Of a stretch of 37,454 nt of DNA, positions 8,369 through 17,001 are shown in pieces. Numbering within the stretch: the stretch's first letter is position 1; each line of letters begins with the position of its first letter. The stretch is taken from NCBI GenBank assembly GCA_003221825.1, contig QHUE01000091.1, positions 1 to 37,454 of the forward strand. Direction: 5' to 3'. Origin of the DNA: Gemmatimonadota bacterium (GTDB lineage: Bacteria > Gemmatimonadota > Gemmatimonadetes > Gemmatimonadales > GWC2-71-9). The notes below the pieces were generated by a model. The model searched no databases. It had not been told where the DNA came from and was given only the letters and a program-made list of their open reading frames with translations. A program made the position numbers and the translations under genes.

Positions 8369-9198
8369 GCCTGTCTTCCGTTTGCGGCCTTTTCGTCGAT
8401 ATAGCCGGCGATCGCCTCCGCAGCAGCGGCGCGCACCGGGGCAAAAGAGGGCCAGTCGTTGAGATCGATGAGCACCGGCGTGTCGGGCTCAGGGAACGCG
8501 ACGTCGCCGCCGAACACCTCGAGCCCGACGGCGCGTGCCGCGGCGAATACAAGCTCCTTCAGGCGTTCTTCCGAGATGTCGACACGGCCTGGATCGGCGG
8601 CATACCACGAGAAGAAGCGCCCGTCGGCGAGGGCGTAGAACTTCACGATCGGCCCGCCGACGTGCGCCTGGAGCGCGACGCGCGCCACGCCGCGCCGGGC
8701 GAACCCGGCGATCGCGTCCGTCACGCCCGCTTCCTTCGCCGATACGACGTCGGCGCTCGTTTCGGCGTGCACGTCGCCGCGCTTCACCCACACCGGCCGG
8801 CCGTCGCCGTTCAATTGATGCACGAGCGGCAGCACCGCCTGTGGCTCGGCGGTCGCCACGATCAGCGTGCGCGGGAACGGCAGCCCGGCCGCCGCCATCC
8901 GTCCGACCAACCGGTGCCGGTGACAGTTGAGGACGCTGTCCGGGGGATTGACGGCCAGCGCTTCCGGTGGCACGAGGTCGAGCAGGCGTTCCGATGCCGC
9001 AGGGCCCTGGCACATGTTCACGTACAGCTCCGCCGCCGGCAGGCGACCCGCGGCGACGTCGGCCTCACCCGTGCGCGTGACCCGCCAACCGCGCCGCTCC
9101 AGCCCGGAGATGGTGTCATCCAGGATCGCCGTGTCATTGCTGCGATGCTGGGCCGGCGAGTACGTCGGGCTCCGATAGAGTGCGACCAGGCGCTTCAT
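8365..9198 (-). CDS. ATP-grasp enzyme resembling inositol-phosphate (ITPK-like) kinases or ligases
   Basis: A 277-residue protein with ATP-grasp hallmarks: PVWVKRGDVHAETSADVV (Lys and loop that bind ATP), ALQAHVGGPIVKFYALADG in the central sheet and VLIDLNDWPSF at the end with the metal-binding acidic and Asn residues. The GG-(x)-VKFY and final IDxNxxP patterns recall inositol 1,3,4-trisphosphate 5/6-kinases as well as D-Ala-D-Ala/RimK-type ligases. This is motif resemblance only. It could phosphorylate a cyclitol or ligate an amino acid. ATG 9198 overlaps the nucleotidyltransferase stop and its own stop overlaps the aminotransferase start, so the enzymes are coupled. Confidence 0.75.
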   Translation of the reverse strand: MKRLVALYRSPTYSPAQHRSNDTAILDDTISGLERRGWRVTRTGEADVAAGRLPAAELYVNMCQGPAASERLLDLVPPEALAVNPPDSVLNCHRHRLVGRMAAAGLPFPRTLIVATAEPQAVLPLVHQLNGDGRPVWVKRGDVHAETSADVVSAKEAGVTDAIAGFARRGVARVALQAHVGGPIVKFYALADGRFFSWYAADPGRVDISEERLKELVFAAARAVGLEVFGGDVAFPEPDTPVLIDLNDWPSFAPVRAAAAEAIAGYIDEKAANGRQA

Positions 9199-9911
9199 CG
9201 TGCCGCCCCTCCCTGCGGTGCGCTGGCCGCGAGCCAACGCTCCGCGGCCTCGAGATCGCGCTTGTGATCGAGATCGATGATCTTCGCCACCTCTACTGTC
9301 GTGATCGGCGCGCGCACGGCGATGAGCAGCTTGAGGAATGCACGCATCCGGTTCTCCGACGTCACGGCCACGCTGGCGAGCCGGCGCGCGCCCGGACTGA
9401 ATCCGTAGACGCCACCCGTCACCACGACGGGAGCCGTGCCGTTGCGAGGGCTGTCGGCGATTTCAATGGCACGCCCCGCGGCGTCGCGCGCGACGTACAC
9501 CGGCCGCTCGTCATCCACAAACGGCGTTACAGCCAGCACCGCAAATGACCCGGCGCGAAGTTGCTCCGTCACACCGGCATAGACGAGTCGCCAGTCCTCG
9601 GCCGGCATCACCGTATCGACCATCGTGCAGAACACCGGACCCGGCGGCACCACCGCCAGACCCGCCACCAGCGTATGCAGCGAGGAGGGCGTGCGGCAGG
9701 CGCGCACGGTGACGGCCGGAGACGGGGGCTGAACGAGTACGCCCTCGCGCACCATGCTCGTAATCGATTCGCAGCCGAGCTGCTCGAGGATCTGAATCAG
9801 GTTGAGGATCTGCGGCCGGCCGGCCACGGACACTAGCGCCTTCGGCGTCGCCACGCCGTCGGCGGCGAGGCGGCTGCCGTCGCCGCCGGCGAGGATGAGT
9901 CCGTGCGTCAC
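9195..9911 (-). CDS. Nucleotidyltransferase (sugar/polyol-phosphate NTP transferase, MobA/IPCT-like)
   Basis: A 238-residue single-domain nucleotidyltransferase. It opens with GLILAGGDGSRL, the NTP-binding P-loop of the family, followed by TPKALVSVAGRP with the conserved Lys; CTMVDTVMP contains the metal-binding Asp and IDLDHKRDLEAAE the C-terminal second metal site. It starts at GTG 9911 in a GTGA overlap with the HAD stop, and no upstream ATG fits. The size fits a cytidylyltransferase or uridylyltransferase that activates a phosphorylated polyol or sugar. Two downstream CDP-alcohol phosphatidyltransferases make CTP the likely nucleotide, as in inositol-1-phosphate cytidylyltransferase systems. 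That link is inference. Confidence 0.87.
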   Translation of the reverse strand: MTHGLILAGGDGSRLAADGVATPKALVSVAGRPQILNLIQILEQLGCESITSMVREGVLVQPPSPAVTVRACRTPSSLHTLVAGLAVVPPGPVFCTMVDTVMPAEDWRLVYAGVTEQLRAGSFAVLAVTPFVDDERPVYVARDAAGRAIEIADSPRNGTAPVVVTGGVYGFSPGARRLASVAVTSENRMRAFLKLLIAVRAPITTVEVAKIIDLDHKRDLEAAERWLAASAPQGGAAR

Positions 9912-10591
9912 GACGGCAGCACCTCGGCGAGCTCGGTCAACGTGGTGAGCCGCACCGTCGGCACGTTGGCATCGGGCGAGCGCGCGACCGGTGGCGCGAG
10001 CCACGCGGTCTGCATCCCGAGACTCGCCGCCGGCCTGATGTCGGCTTCGAAGTTGTCTCCGACCATCCATACCGGCTCCCCGTTAACACCGCCGCCGAGC
10101 GACTCGAGCGCGTGGCGGAACAGCCGCGGGTCCGGCTTGGTGGCGCCGACTCGGCCCGAGTCCGCGACCGCGGAGAAGTAGCTCATCAAATCCAGTTCCT
10201 CAAGGCAGGGCACCAAATTGCCAGTAAAATTCGACACTACCGCGAGCCGGTACGACCGCTGCAACCTCGCGAGCAGCGCCTGATTGCGGCGAATCACTGC
10301 GACGGCGTGGGCGTGGAAATCCTCCACGATCCGCTCGCGTGACAGCGTGAGCCCATCCGGAAGACGCGCCAACACGAGCGCCGACTGCAGATCGACCATG
10401 GCGCGAAATCCGAGTGATCCGATCCCCGGCACCCGGAGGAGCGCGCGGTCGGACGCGCGAAACGCGTCCTCGAAAACCGCGAACGGCTCGCGCCCGCCCG
10501 CCGCCGTGTAGCCCGCGTGGAACCGCACACTCCAACGCGCGCCATCGGCGTCGAGCGTGCCGCCGAAATCGAACAGCACCACACCGCGCAC
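9908..10591 (-). CDS. HAD-superfamily hydrolase (paralogue 1)
   Basis: A 227-residue haloacid-dehalogenase-fold protein. Motif I is LFDFGGTLD, where the second Asp of DxD is Gly, an unusual form for a classical phosphatase since that Asp is the general acid. Motif II is VVSNFTGN, motif III the Lys in GATKPDPRLF and motif IV VGDNFEADI. It begins at GTG 10591 and leads the twelve-gene array, overlapping the nucleotidyltransferase by GTGA. A close paralogue is encoded at 13652-14334, on the far side of a two-component system. The substrate is unknown; dephosphorylation of a phosphopolyol intermediate would fit the operon. Confidence 0.87.
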   Translation of the reverse strand: MRGVVLFDFGGTLDADGARWSVRFHAGYTAAGGREPFAVFEDAFRASDRALLRVPGIGSLGFRAMVDLQSALVLARLPDGLTLSRERIVEDFHAHAVAVIRRNQALLARLQRSYRLAVVSNFTGNLVPCLEELDLMSYFSAVADSGRVGATKPDPRLFRHALESLGGGVNGEPVWMVGDNFEADIRPAASLGMQTAWLAPPVARSPDANVPTVRLTTLTELAEVLPS

Positions 10592-10604
10592 CCCGCTCTG
10601 TCAG

Positions 10605-10633
10605 GCAAGAGCGGTACCGTAGATCACTCTTGC
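10605..10633 (-). promoter_or_regulatory. Inverted repeat upstream of the twelve-gene array
   Basis: GCAAGAG and CTCTTGC form a perfect 7-bp inverted repeat separated by 15 bases, just upstream of the GTG start at 10591. It could be an RNA hairpin in the 5' leader or a binding site for a dimeric regulator. No convincing -35/-10 pair is seen; a GG...GC pair nearby has 9 rather than 10 intervening bases, so it is not a good sigma-54 site. Confidence 0.35.
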
Positions 10634-10678
10634 TATGTGACGCCAAGAACGTGACTTAAGAACGGCGGCGCGCACGAC

Positions 10679-10724
10679 TGGGGCAATTCGCCCCATCGGG
10701 ACTGGGGAGGTTCGGGACACCTCC
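10679..10724 (-). terminator. Tandem hairpins after the response-regulator gene
   Basis: Immediately downstream of the regulator stop (minus strand) are GGAGGT/ACCTCC (10706-10724) and TGGGGC/GCCCCA around GAATT (10679-10695). Neither is followed by a T-run, so they may only attenuate transcription between the regulator and the HAD-led array. Structure is seen; function is inferred. Confidence 0.35.
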
Positions 10725-10727
10725 GGC

Positions 10728-12111
<1,384 letters not shown>

Positions 12112-12119
<8 letters not shown>

Positions 12120-13638
12120 GCGCCGGCTCCGCGACGTGGACGCCCGCCGTGCGGTCCGCCCGCAGGATCACGCGGAATACCGCGCCCCCCCCCACGCCGT
12201 CGTCGTTCGGCTCGTTCGCCGCCTCCAGCGTCCCGCCGCACTCCTCGATCAGGCTGCGCGCCACGACCAGTCCCAGTCCCGTGCCCTTTGGCTTCGTGGT
12301 GAAGAACGGCTCGAACAAATGCGGCAACGCGGGAACCGGAATCCCCGGCCCCGTGTCGGCCACCTCGATATGGACGACGTCGCGTGAGGGTGCGCGCGAC
12401 GCACGGAGCGCGATCGCGCGCGGCCGCTCGGGCGCCATCGTCTCGAGCGCCTGCACCGCATTCAGCACGAGATTGACGAAGACCTGATGCAGGAGATCGG
12501 GATCTCCCAGCGCGGGCAGGGGGCGATCGTAGCGGCGCTCGAGCGCGATGTGATTGCGGGTCAGCTCGCCGTCGAGAAATTCCACCACGCCGTCAAGCAC
12601 GAGCGCCGCATCCATCCGTCCGATGCGGCGCTCCCGCCGTTGACGCGAGTCGAGCAGGTCGCGTACGATCGCGGTGATGCGCTCGATCTGCCGCATGATG
12701 ATCCCGAGGTTGCGGCGCCGCTCGGAGTTTTCGGGCTCGTTTTCGAGGAGCAGGCCAGCGCGCCCCGAGATCACGTTGAGCGGCGCCGCGATATCGTGGG
12801 CCAGTCCCGCCGCGAGATTGCCCACCTCCGCCATCTTTTCGGTCTCGCGCAGCCGGCGTTCCAGCACGACCCGCTCTTCGGCTTCGCGCATGATCCGCGC
12901 GCGCGCCGCCTCCAGATTGCTCGCCATCCGGTTGATTTCGTCCTCGAGTGCCGCCAGCTCGCCGCCTTGCAGCAGCCGCGGGCCGCGGCCGTGCCGTTCG
13001 ATGCGATGGGCAAGCTCGCCGCGACCGAGCGCCTGCACCGCGCCGACGAAACGCTTCATCGGCTCCGCCACGAGGCGGCGCACGAGCCACACCGTCAGCA
13101 CGGCGACGATGATGAGCAACGTGAGCGTATTGAAGAAAAATCGATCGCGCACCTGCGCTTGTTGCTGCTGCACGAACGACAATGGCTGCGCCACCTCGAG
13201 CGCGCCCGAAATCCGTCCGTCGGGACCGTAGATTGGCCGGAGTACCGAGAAGACGTCGTGATCTTCCAGCTCGCGCCGGAACGACACCGGCTTGCCGGTC
13301 GCGAGCACCTTGGCGAGCGATGCGGGGGGCGCCGGACTGGGCGTCTCGACGGAGTCCGACACGAGCAGCGGATTCCCGTGCCGATCGTAGAGCAGAATGG
13401 CGTAGATCTTGGGGTCGCTCGTGACCTGATTGATGACGCGCCGGAAGTTGGCGCGCGTGCTGTCCTGAAACGCATACCGCAGCGCTACACCGAGCGCCGC
13501 GCCGTACGCGCCCATCTCCTGCTCGGCCTGCGCAACCAGCGTGTCTTCCCGCTCGGCCATCGACCAATACATGTAACCCACCATGACCACGGTCATCGTG
13601 GGAAGGAGGAAGAGCAGGAGGCGCGTACTGAGCTTCAT
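12112..13638 (-). CDS. Membrane sensor histidine kinase
   Basis: A 508-residue kinase. TM1 is at about residues 7-27, an extracytoplasmic sensing region follows, and TM2 at about 165-185 leads into a HAMP-like segment. The dimerisation box LAHDIAAPLNVI carries the phosphorylated His near residue 280. The ATPase has N-box VFVNLVLNAVQAL, DTGPGIP and GTGLGLVV. It pairs with the adjacent NtrC-type regulator. The listed start is ATG 13638, but the frame stays open upstream through a complete HAD domain to GTG 14334, so a 740-residue HAD-kinase fusion is formally encoded. No clear ribosome binding site precedes 13638. Confidence 0.9.
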
Positions 13639-13651
13639 ACCGGACCGCACA

Positions 13652-14334
13652 TCACGAGTCGAGGACTCAGCCAGCTCGGACAGCGTCGTCAGGCGAACGG
13701 TCGGAACGCCCGCTTCACGCGACTTGCGAGGCGCGTCCGGCGGCGCCAGCCAGGCAGTCGCCAGACCGAGTGCCGCCGCCGGCCGGATGTCGGAGTCGAA
13801 GTTGTCGCCCACCATCCAGGCGGGTTGCGAGACGAGTCCGGGCCAGGTGAGCGCGTGCTGGAACAGCCGCGGGTCGGGTTTGGTGATCCCGACGCGGCCC
13901 GAATCGGCGACGACGGAGAAGTACTGCATCACGCCCAGCTCCTCGAGACAGAGCTCGAGGTTGCCGGTGAAATTCGACACGACGCCGAGATGATACGATT
14001 TGTGCAGCTGCGCGAGCAGCTCTTCATTGCGGCGCACGACGGTGCAAGTGGTGGAATGGAACTCGTCGGCGATGGCTCGCGCGGGAAGCGCGGCACCATC
14101 GGTGAGCCGGGGTAACAGCAACGCGGTTTGAGCGTCAACCATCGCGCGGAATCCCAGCCTCTCTATGCCCGAAAGCCGCTCGAGAGCTCGGTCCGACTCG
14201 CGAAACGCCCGGTCGAACGCCGCGAACGACTGTTTGCCACCCGCCGCCCGATAGGCGGCGTGAAAGCGAACGCTCCAACGGGAGCCGTCCGCGTCCAGAG
14301 TCCCGCCGAAGTCGAAGAGAACCAATCCTCGCAC
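13652..14334 (-). CDS. HAD-superfamily hydrolase (paralogue 2), stop codon lost by an apparent one-base deletion
   Basis: A close paralogue of the HAD protein at 9908-10591. It starts at GTG 14334 with LVLFDFGGTLDADG, then VVSNFTGN, GITKPDPRLF and VGDNFDSDI, and shares the Gly in place of the second motif-I Asp. The paralogue ends Glu-Val-Leu-Pro-Ser-stop. Here the DNA after the matching Glu codon lacks one base: adding a single G near 13665/13666 gives Glu-Val-Leu-Asp-Ser-stop, with the TGA at 13652-13654, and restores exactly the 684-base length of paralogue 1. As written, the frame has no stop and continues into the sensor kinase. A real fusion, a recent mutation or a sequencing/assembly error are all possible. 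Confidence 0.8.
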
Positions 14335-14387
14335 TCCGACAACGACCCGCAAATCGGTGGGATGGTCACCCTGAAACGTTGGACCAC

Positions 14388-14840
14388 CTACCTGAACAGC
14401 GTACCCGATATGAGAGCCATAAGTGCGAGAACCCCTGCAACGGTCGCAAAGACGGCCTGCCGCCTGCGCAATCCACTGAAACTCTCCGGCAGCTCGCCCC
14501 GGGGGTCGAGCTCCAGCCTGCTGAGCCGTGCCGCGGTCGGCATGACGACCCAGATCGCCACGATGGCACCGAGGAGTCCTAATCCCTGCATCGCCATGAG
14601 CCAGGTTGGAACGGTCGCGCTCTTGAAGTATGGCACTGACAGCACGAAGCCGCTCACCACCACGAGGACGGCACCGGGCCCGATCAGATTCCGGGACACT
14701 ACACTCATGACGCGGTATACCGCCAGCCGCTGATCGGGGGGGAAGTACTTGGCGGTGATGCCGCTGAGCATCACGGCGAGCCCGCCGCCCAGCCAGGCGA
14801 CGAACCCCATGACATGGAGGAAGAGCCACACGCCTTTCAT
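14388..14840 (-). CDS. DUF2269-like four-helix membrane protein
   Basis: A 150-residue integral membrane protein with about four hydrophobic helices. It begins MKGVWLFLHVMGFVAWLGGG, a pattern seen in DUF2269 and related small CopD-like proteins, where the N-terminal His may bind metal or haem. A conserved-looking SRNLIGPGAVLVVVSG segment forms helix 2-3. ATG 14840 overlaps the DUF2203 stop by four bases, so it is coupled. No function is known. The family name is tentative. Confidence 0.75.
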   Translation of the reverse strand: MKGVWLFLHVMGFVAWLGGGLAVMLSGITAKYFPPDQRLAVYRVMSVVSRNLIGPGAVLVVVSGFVLSVPYFKSATVPTWLMAMQGLGLLGAIVAIWVVMPTAARLSRLELDPRGELPESFSGLRRRQAVFATVAGVLALMALISGTLFR

Positions 14841-15250
14841 GTGCGGCTCATGACCTCCGGCAAGGGTTGCCGCCCGGCGAAGCCCGCCTCCAGCTCGTGC
14901 CAGTGGGTGATCCGATCCTCGCCGAGCTTCCAGCACCACAGGATCTCGCGCGCGTCGAGGCGGCCGTGGAAGTCGACGAGCCCCTCGTCGAAGCCTTTGA
15001 ACTCGCAGCCGATCTGCTCCAGCTCGCCGAGGTAGCCGTTGATCTTCCCGGCTACCGTGTCGATCTCGGCCTTCAGGCTGAGCTGCTCCTGGGACTCGCC
15101 CCACTCGGGTCGGGCCTGAGCGGCAATGAGACCGTAGCGATCCACAAGATCCTTCCAGTGCGGGTACACCGACGTGATGTCCTGCACGACCCGGCGGACG
15201 AGGGGGAGCGTGCGATTGGCTTCGGCCAAGGTGAAAAACTTGTGAGCCAC
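14837..15250 (-). CDS. DUF2203 family protein
   Basis: A 137-residue soluble, largely helical protein. The N-terminal FTLAEANRTLPLVRRVVQDI and the C-terminal block GLVDFHGRLDAREILWCWK (followed by GEDRITHWHELEAGFAGR) match the DUF2203 consensus as I know it. It begins at GTG 15250, directly after the TAA of the CBS gene (TAAGTG). The family has no established role. Its position between a CBS protein and a small membrane protein suggests a housekeeping operon led by nadE. Confidence 0.85.
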   Translation of the reverse strand: MAHKFFTLAEANRTLPLVRRVVQDITSVYPHWKDLVDRYGLIAAQARPEWGESQEQLSLKAEIDTVAGKINGYLGELEQIGCEFKGFDEGLVDFHGRLDAREILWCWKLGEDRITHWHELEAGFAGRQPLPEVMSRT

Positions 15251-15652
15251 TTACACCACCACGATTCCCTGAATTTCCTCGGGATGCGGTATGAATCCTA
15301 CGACCCTCTTGTCACCGTTCAGCACGACAATCGTCGACCGTACGTGATGATCCGCAGCGTCCGGCTGCTTCACCAGCTTGAATCCCTTGAGCTCGGTCTC
15401 GGGTTTGACCACGGGTGTATCGCTGCGAGCATGATCCGCGGCTGAGCAGTCCGTTGGATCGTGTCCCGCGCCTACACAGCGCGCCACAATATCGCGATCT
15501 GAAATCGTGCCCAGGTAATGGCGATCTTTGGGATTATCGACGACGGGTACGACAGAGATATTCTTGACTCGCATCAGCGCCGCCACTTCAGACGAGGTTG
15601 CGCCGGCCGCAGCAACTATCGGATCGGCAATCATCACTTCCGATGCTCGCAT
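15251..15652 (-). CDS. CBS-domain protein
   Basis: A 133-residue stand-alone CBS pair. The first motif is clear: VMIADPIVAAAGATSSEVAA, then ISVVPVVD and LGTISDRDIVARCVG. The second (from about residue 78) is degenerate, ending VVGFIPHPEEIQG. Such proteins sense adenosyl nucleotides and regulate partners. It lies four bases downstream of the patatin stop and abuts the DUF2203 start, in a run that also contains the NAD synthetase, but no direct partner can be named. Confidence 0.85.
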   Translation of the reverse strand: MRASEVMIADPIVAAAGATSSEVAALMRVKNISVVPVVDNPKDRHYLGTISDRDIVARCVGAGHDPTDCSAADHARSDTPVVKPETELKGFKLVKQPDAADHHVRSTIVVLNGDKRVVGFIPHPEEIQGIVVV

Positions 15653-15656
15653 CGCC

Positions 15657-16511
15657 CTATCCTAAAGCCTTTTTCGTTGCCTGGTAACCCATCTCGACAT
15701 ACTCCTGGATGCGATCGACCGCGAACGTTGCTTCGCGCTCGGCGACGGCCCGCACATAGACGAGCCGCGGCCCGTCCTTCGGCCAGTCCGCGAGCGCCCG
15801 CTGCGTCTGCTCCGCCATCATGATCCGCATGGCTTCGCCATGCATCCGCACGACCCGCGGCAGGCGCGCGGGGACGGGCGCGTCGGGCGGCTCTGGCTGA
15901 TCGCCATTGGCGGAAGGTCCACCCCGTTCGTCGAATCCCGGCCCGACGTCCACCGCGACGAACAGGTCCGCGTCCTTCACGCGCTCGAGCGCGGGACCGA
16001 TCGGCAGCACGGCCCTGAGGCCGCCATCGCCCAGGCGCCGGCCGTTCGTTTCGAGCGGCGGGAAGTAGAGCGGGAGTGCGCACGAGCCGTACAGCGCATC
16101 CGCCAGCTCGAACTCGCCCTGCTCCCGGCCGAGCAGCAGCAGCTCGCCGCTGTCGAGATCGGTAGCCGTGACGGTCAGGGGGATGCGCAGGGACTGGAAG
16201 CTGGTCCTCGGAACGAGGACTGCGATGGCGCGCCGCAGGGCGGCGGCCGGAAACAGACTGCGGGCGAACAGACCCATCAGCAACGCCAGCGGATCGAGTG
16301 GCGCGACGTCCTTCCGCCGGATGCCCATGGCGCGGCGGCGCACCTGGTCGAAGGGGATACCCGCCGCGAGGGCGGCGCCGACGACGGCGCCCATGGACGT
16401 GGCGAAGATCTGGCTGGGGATGAGCTCGGCCTGCTCCAGAGCCCGGAAGGCTCCCGCGTGCGCGAGCGCCTTCGCTCCACCACCGGACAAGACCAGTACG
16501 ACCTTACTCAC
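15657..16511 (-). CDS. Patatin-like phospholipase
   Basis: A 284-residue patatin-fold lipase with a Ser-Asp dyad. The oxyanion loop is LSGGGAKALAHAG near residue 8; the nucleophile elbow reads ATSMGA, where the first Gly of GxSxG is Ala; the catalytic Asp is in LGDGGLRAVLP. The start is GTG 16511, overlapping the thioesterase stop by eight bases. No signal peptide, so it acts in the cytoplasm or at the inner face of the membrane, probably in lipid turnover with the neighbouring thioesterase. The Gly-to-Ala change is mild and activity is likely retained. Confidence 0.88.
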   Translation of the reverse strand: MSKVVLVLSGGGAKALAHAGAFRALEQAELIPSQIFATSMGAVVGAALAAGIPFDQVRRRAMGIRRKDVAPLDPLALLMGLFARSLFPAAALRRAIAVLVPRTSFQSLRIPLTVTATDLDSGELLLLGREQGEFELADALYGSCALPLYFPPLETNGRRLGDGGLRAVLPIGPALERVKDADLFVAVDVGPGFDERGGPSANGDQPEPPDAPVPARLPRVVRMHGEAMRIMMAEQTQRALADWPKDGPRLVYVRAVAEREATFAVDRIQEYVEMGYQATKKALG

Positions 16512-17001
16512 CCCGGCCCTGGTCGTAGCGGCGCTCCATCACCCGCTTCGCGCGACGCTTCGCGGCGCGGTCGTAGCGGCGCTTTTCGTCCGCGGTCTCG
16601 GGGACGATCGGCGCGACTTCGGTCGGGCGGCCGTTCTCGTCCAGCGCGACGTAGGTGACATAGCACGAATTGGTGTGGCGCCGGTCGCCCGTCAGCACGT
16701 TCTCGGCGAGCACTTTCACGCCGACCTCCATCGACGTCCGGCCCGCGAAGTTCACCCGCGCCATCGCGGTCACCAGTTCGCCGACGTGGATCGGCTCGCG
16801 GAAATCCACCTTGTCCACCGAGACGGTGACGCACTCACGGCGTGCGTGGCGGATCGCGGCGACGGCGGCGACGCGGTCGACGAGCGCGAGGATGTGACCG
16901 CCGAACACGTTGCCCATGATGTTCGCGTGATGCGGCATCATCAGCTCCGTGAGGACCGTTTCGGATTCGCGCGGGTGACGGGGAGGCCCCTGCTGCGCCA
17001 T
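16504..17001 (-). CDS. Hot-dog fold acyl-CoA thioesterase
   Basis: A 165-residue acyl-CoA hydrolase of the YciA/BACH type. The catalytic helix region is HANIMGNVFGGHILALVDRV, with Asn and Asp at the usual places, followed by a strand with VDKVDFREPIHVGE. A Lys/Arg-rich tail of about 25 residues follows. It hydrolyses acyl-CoA to free acid and CoA. The start shares a one-base TGATG junction with nadE, so translation is coupled. Confidence 0.88.
   Translation of the reverse strand: MAQQGPPRHPRESETVLTELMMPHHANIMGNVFGGHILALVDRVAAVAAIRHARRECVTVSVDKVDFREPIHVGELVTAMARVNFAGRTSMEVGVKVLAENVLTGDRRHTNSCYVTYVALDENGRPTEVAPIVPETADEKRRYDRAAKRRAKRVMERRYDQGRGE

Noticed and set aside
10630..10660. Possible sigma-54 promoter upstream of the HAD-led array (TTGGCGTCACATAGCAA on the minus strand)
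   Set aside because: The GG and GC elements are separated by 9 bases rather than 10 and the flanks match the consensus poorly.
12487..14115. A 542-codon + strand open frame opposite the kinase and HAD gene
   Set aside because: No recognisable motif; the minus strand encodes a complete histidine kinase and HAD protein.
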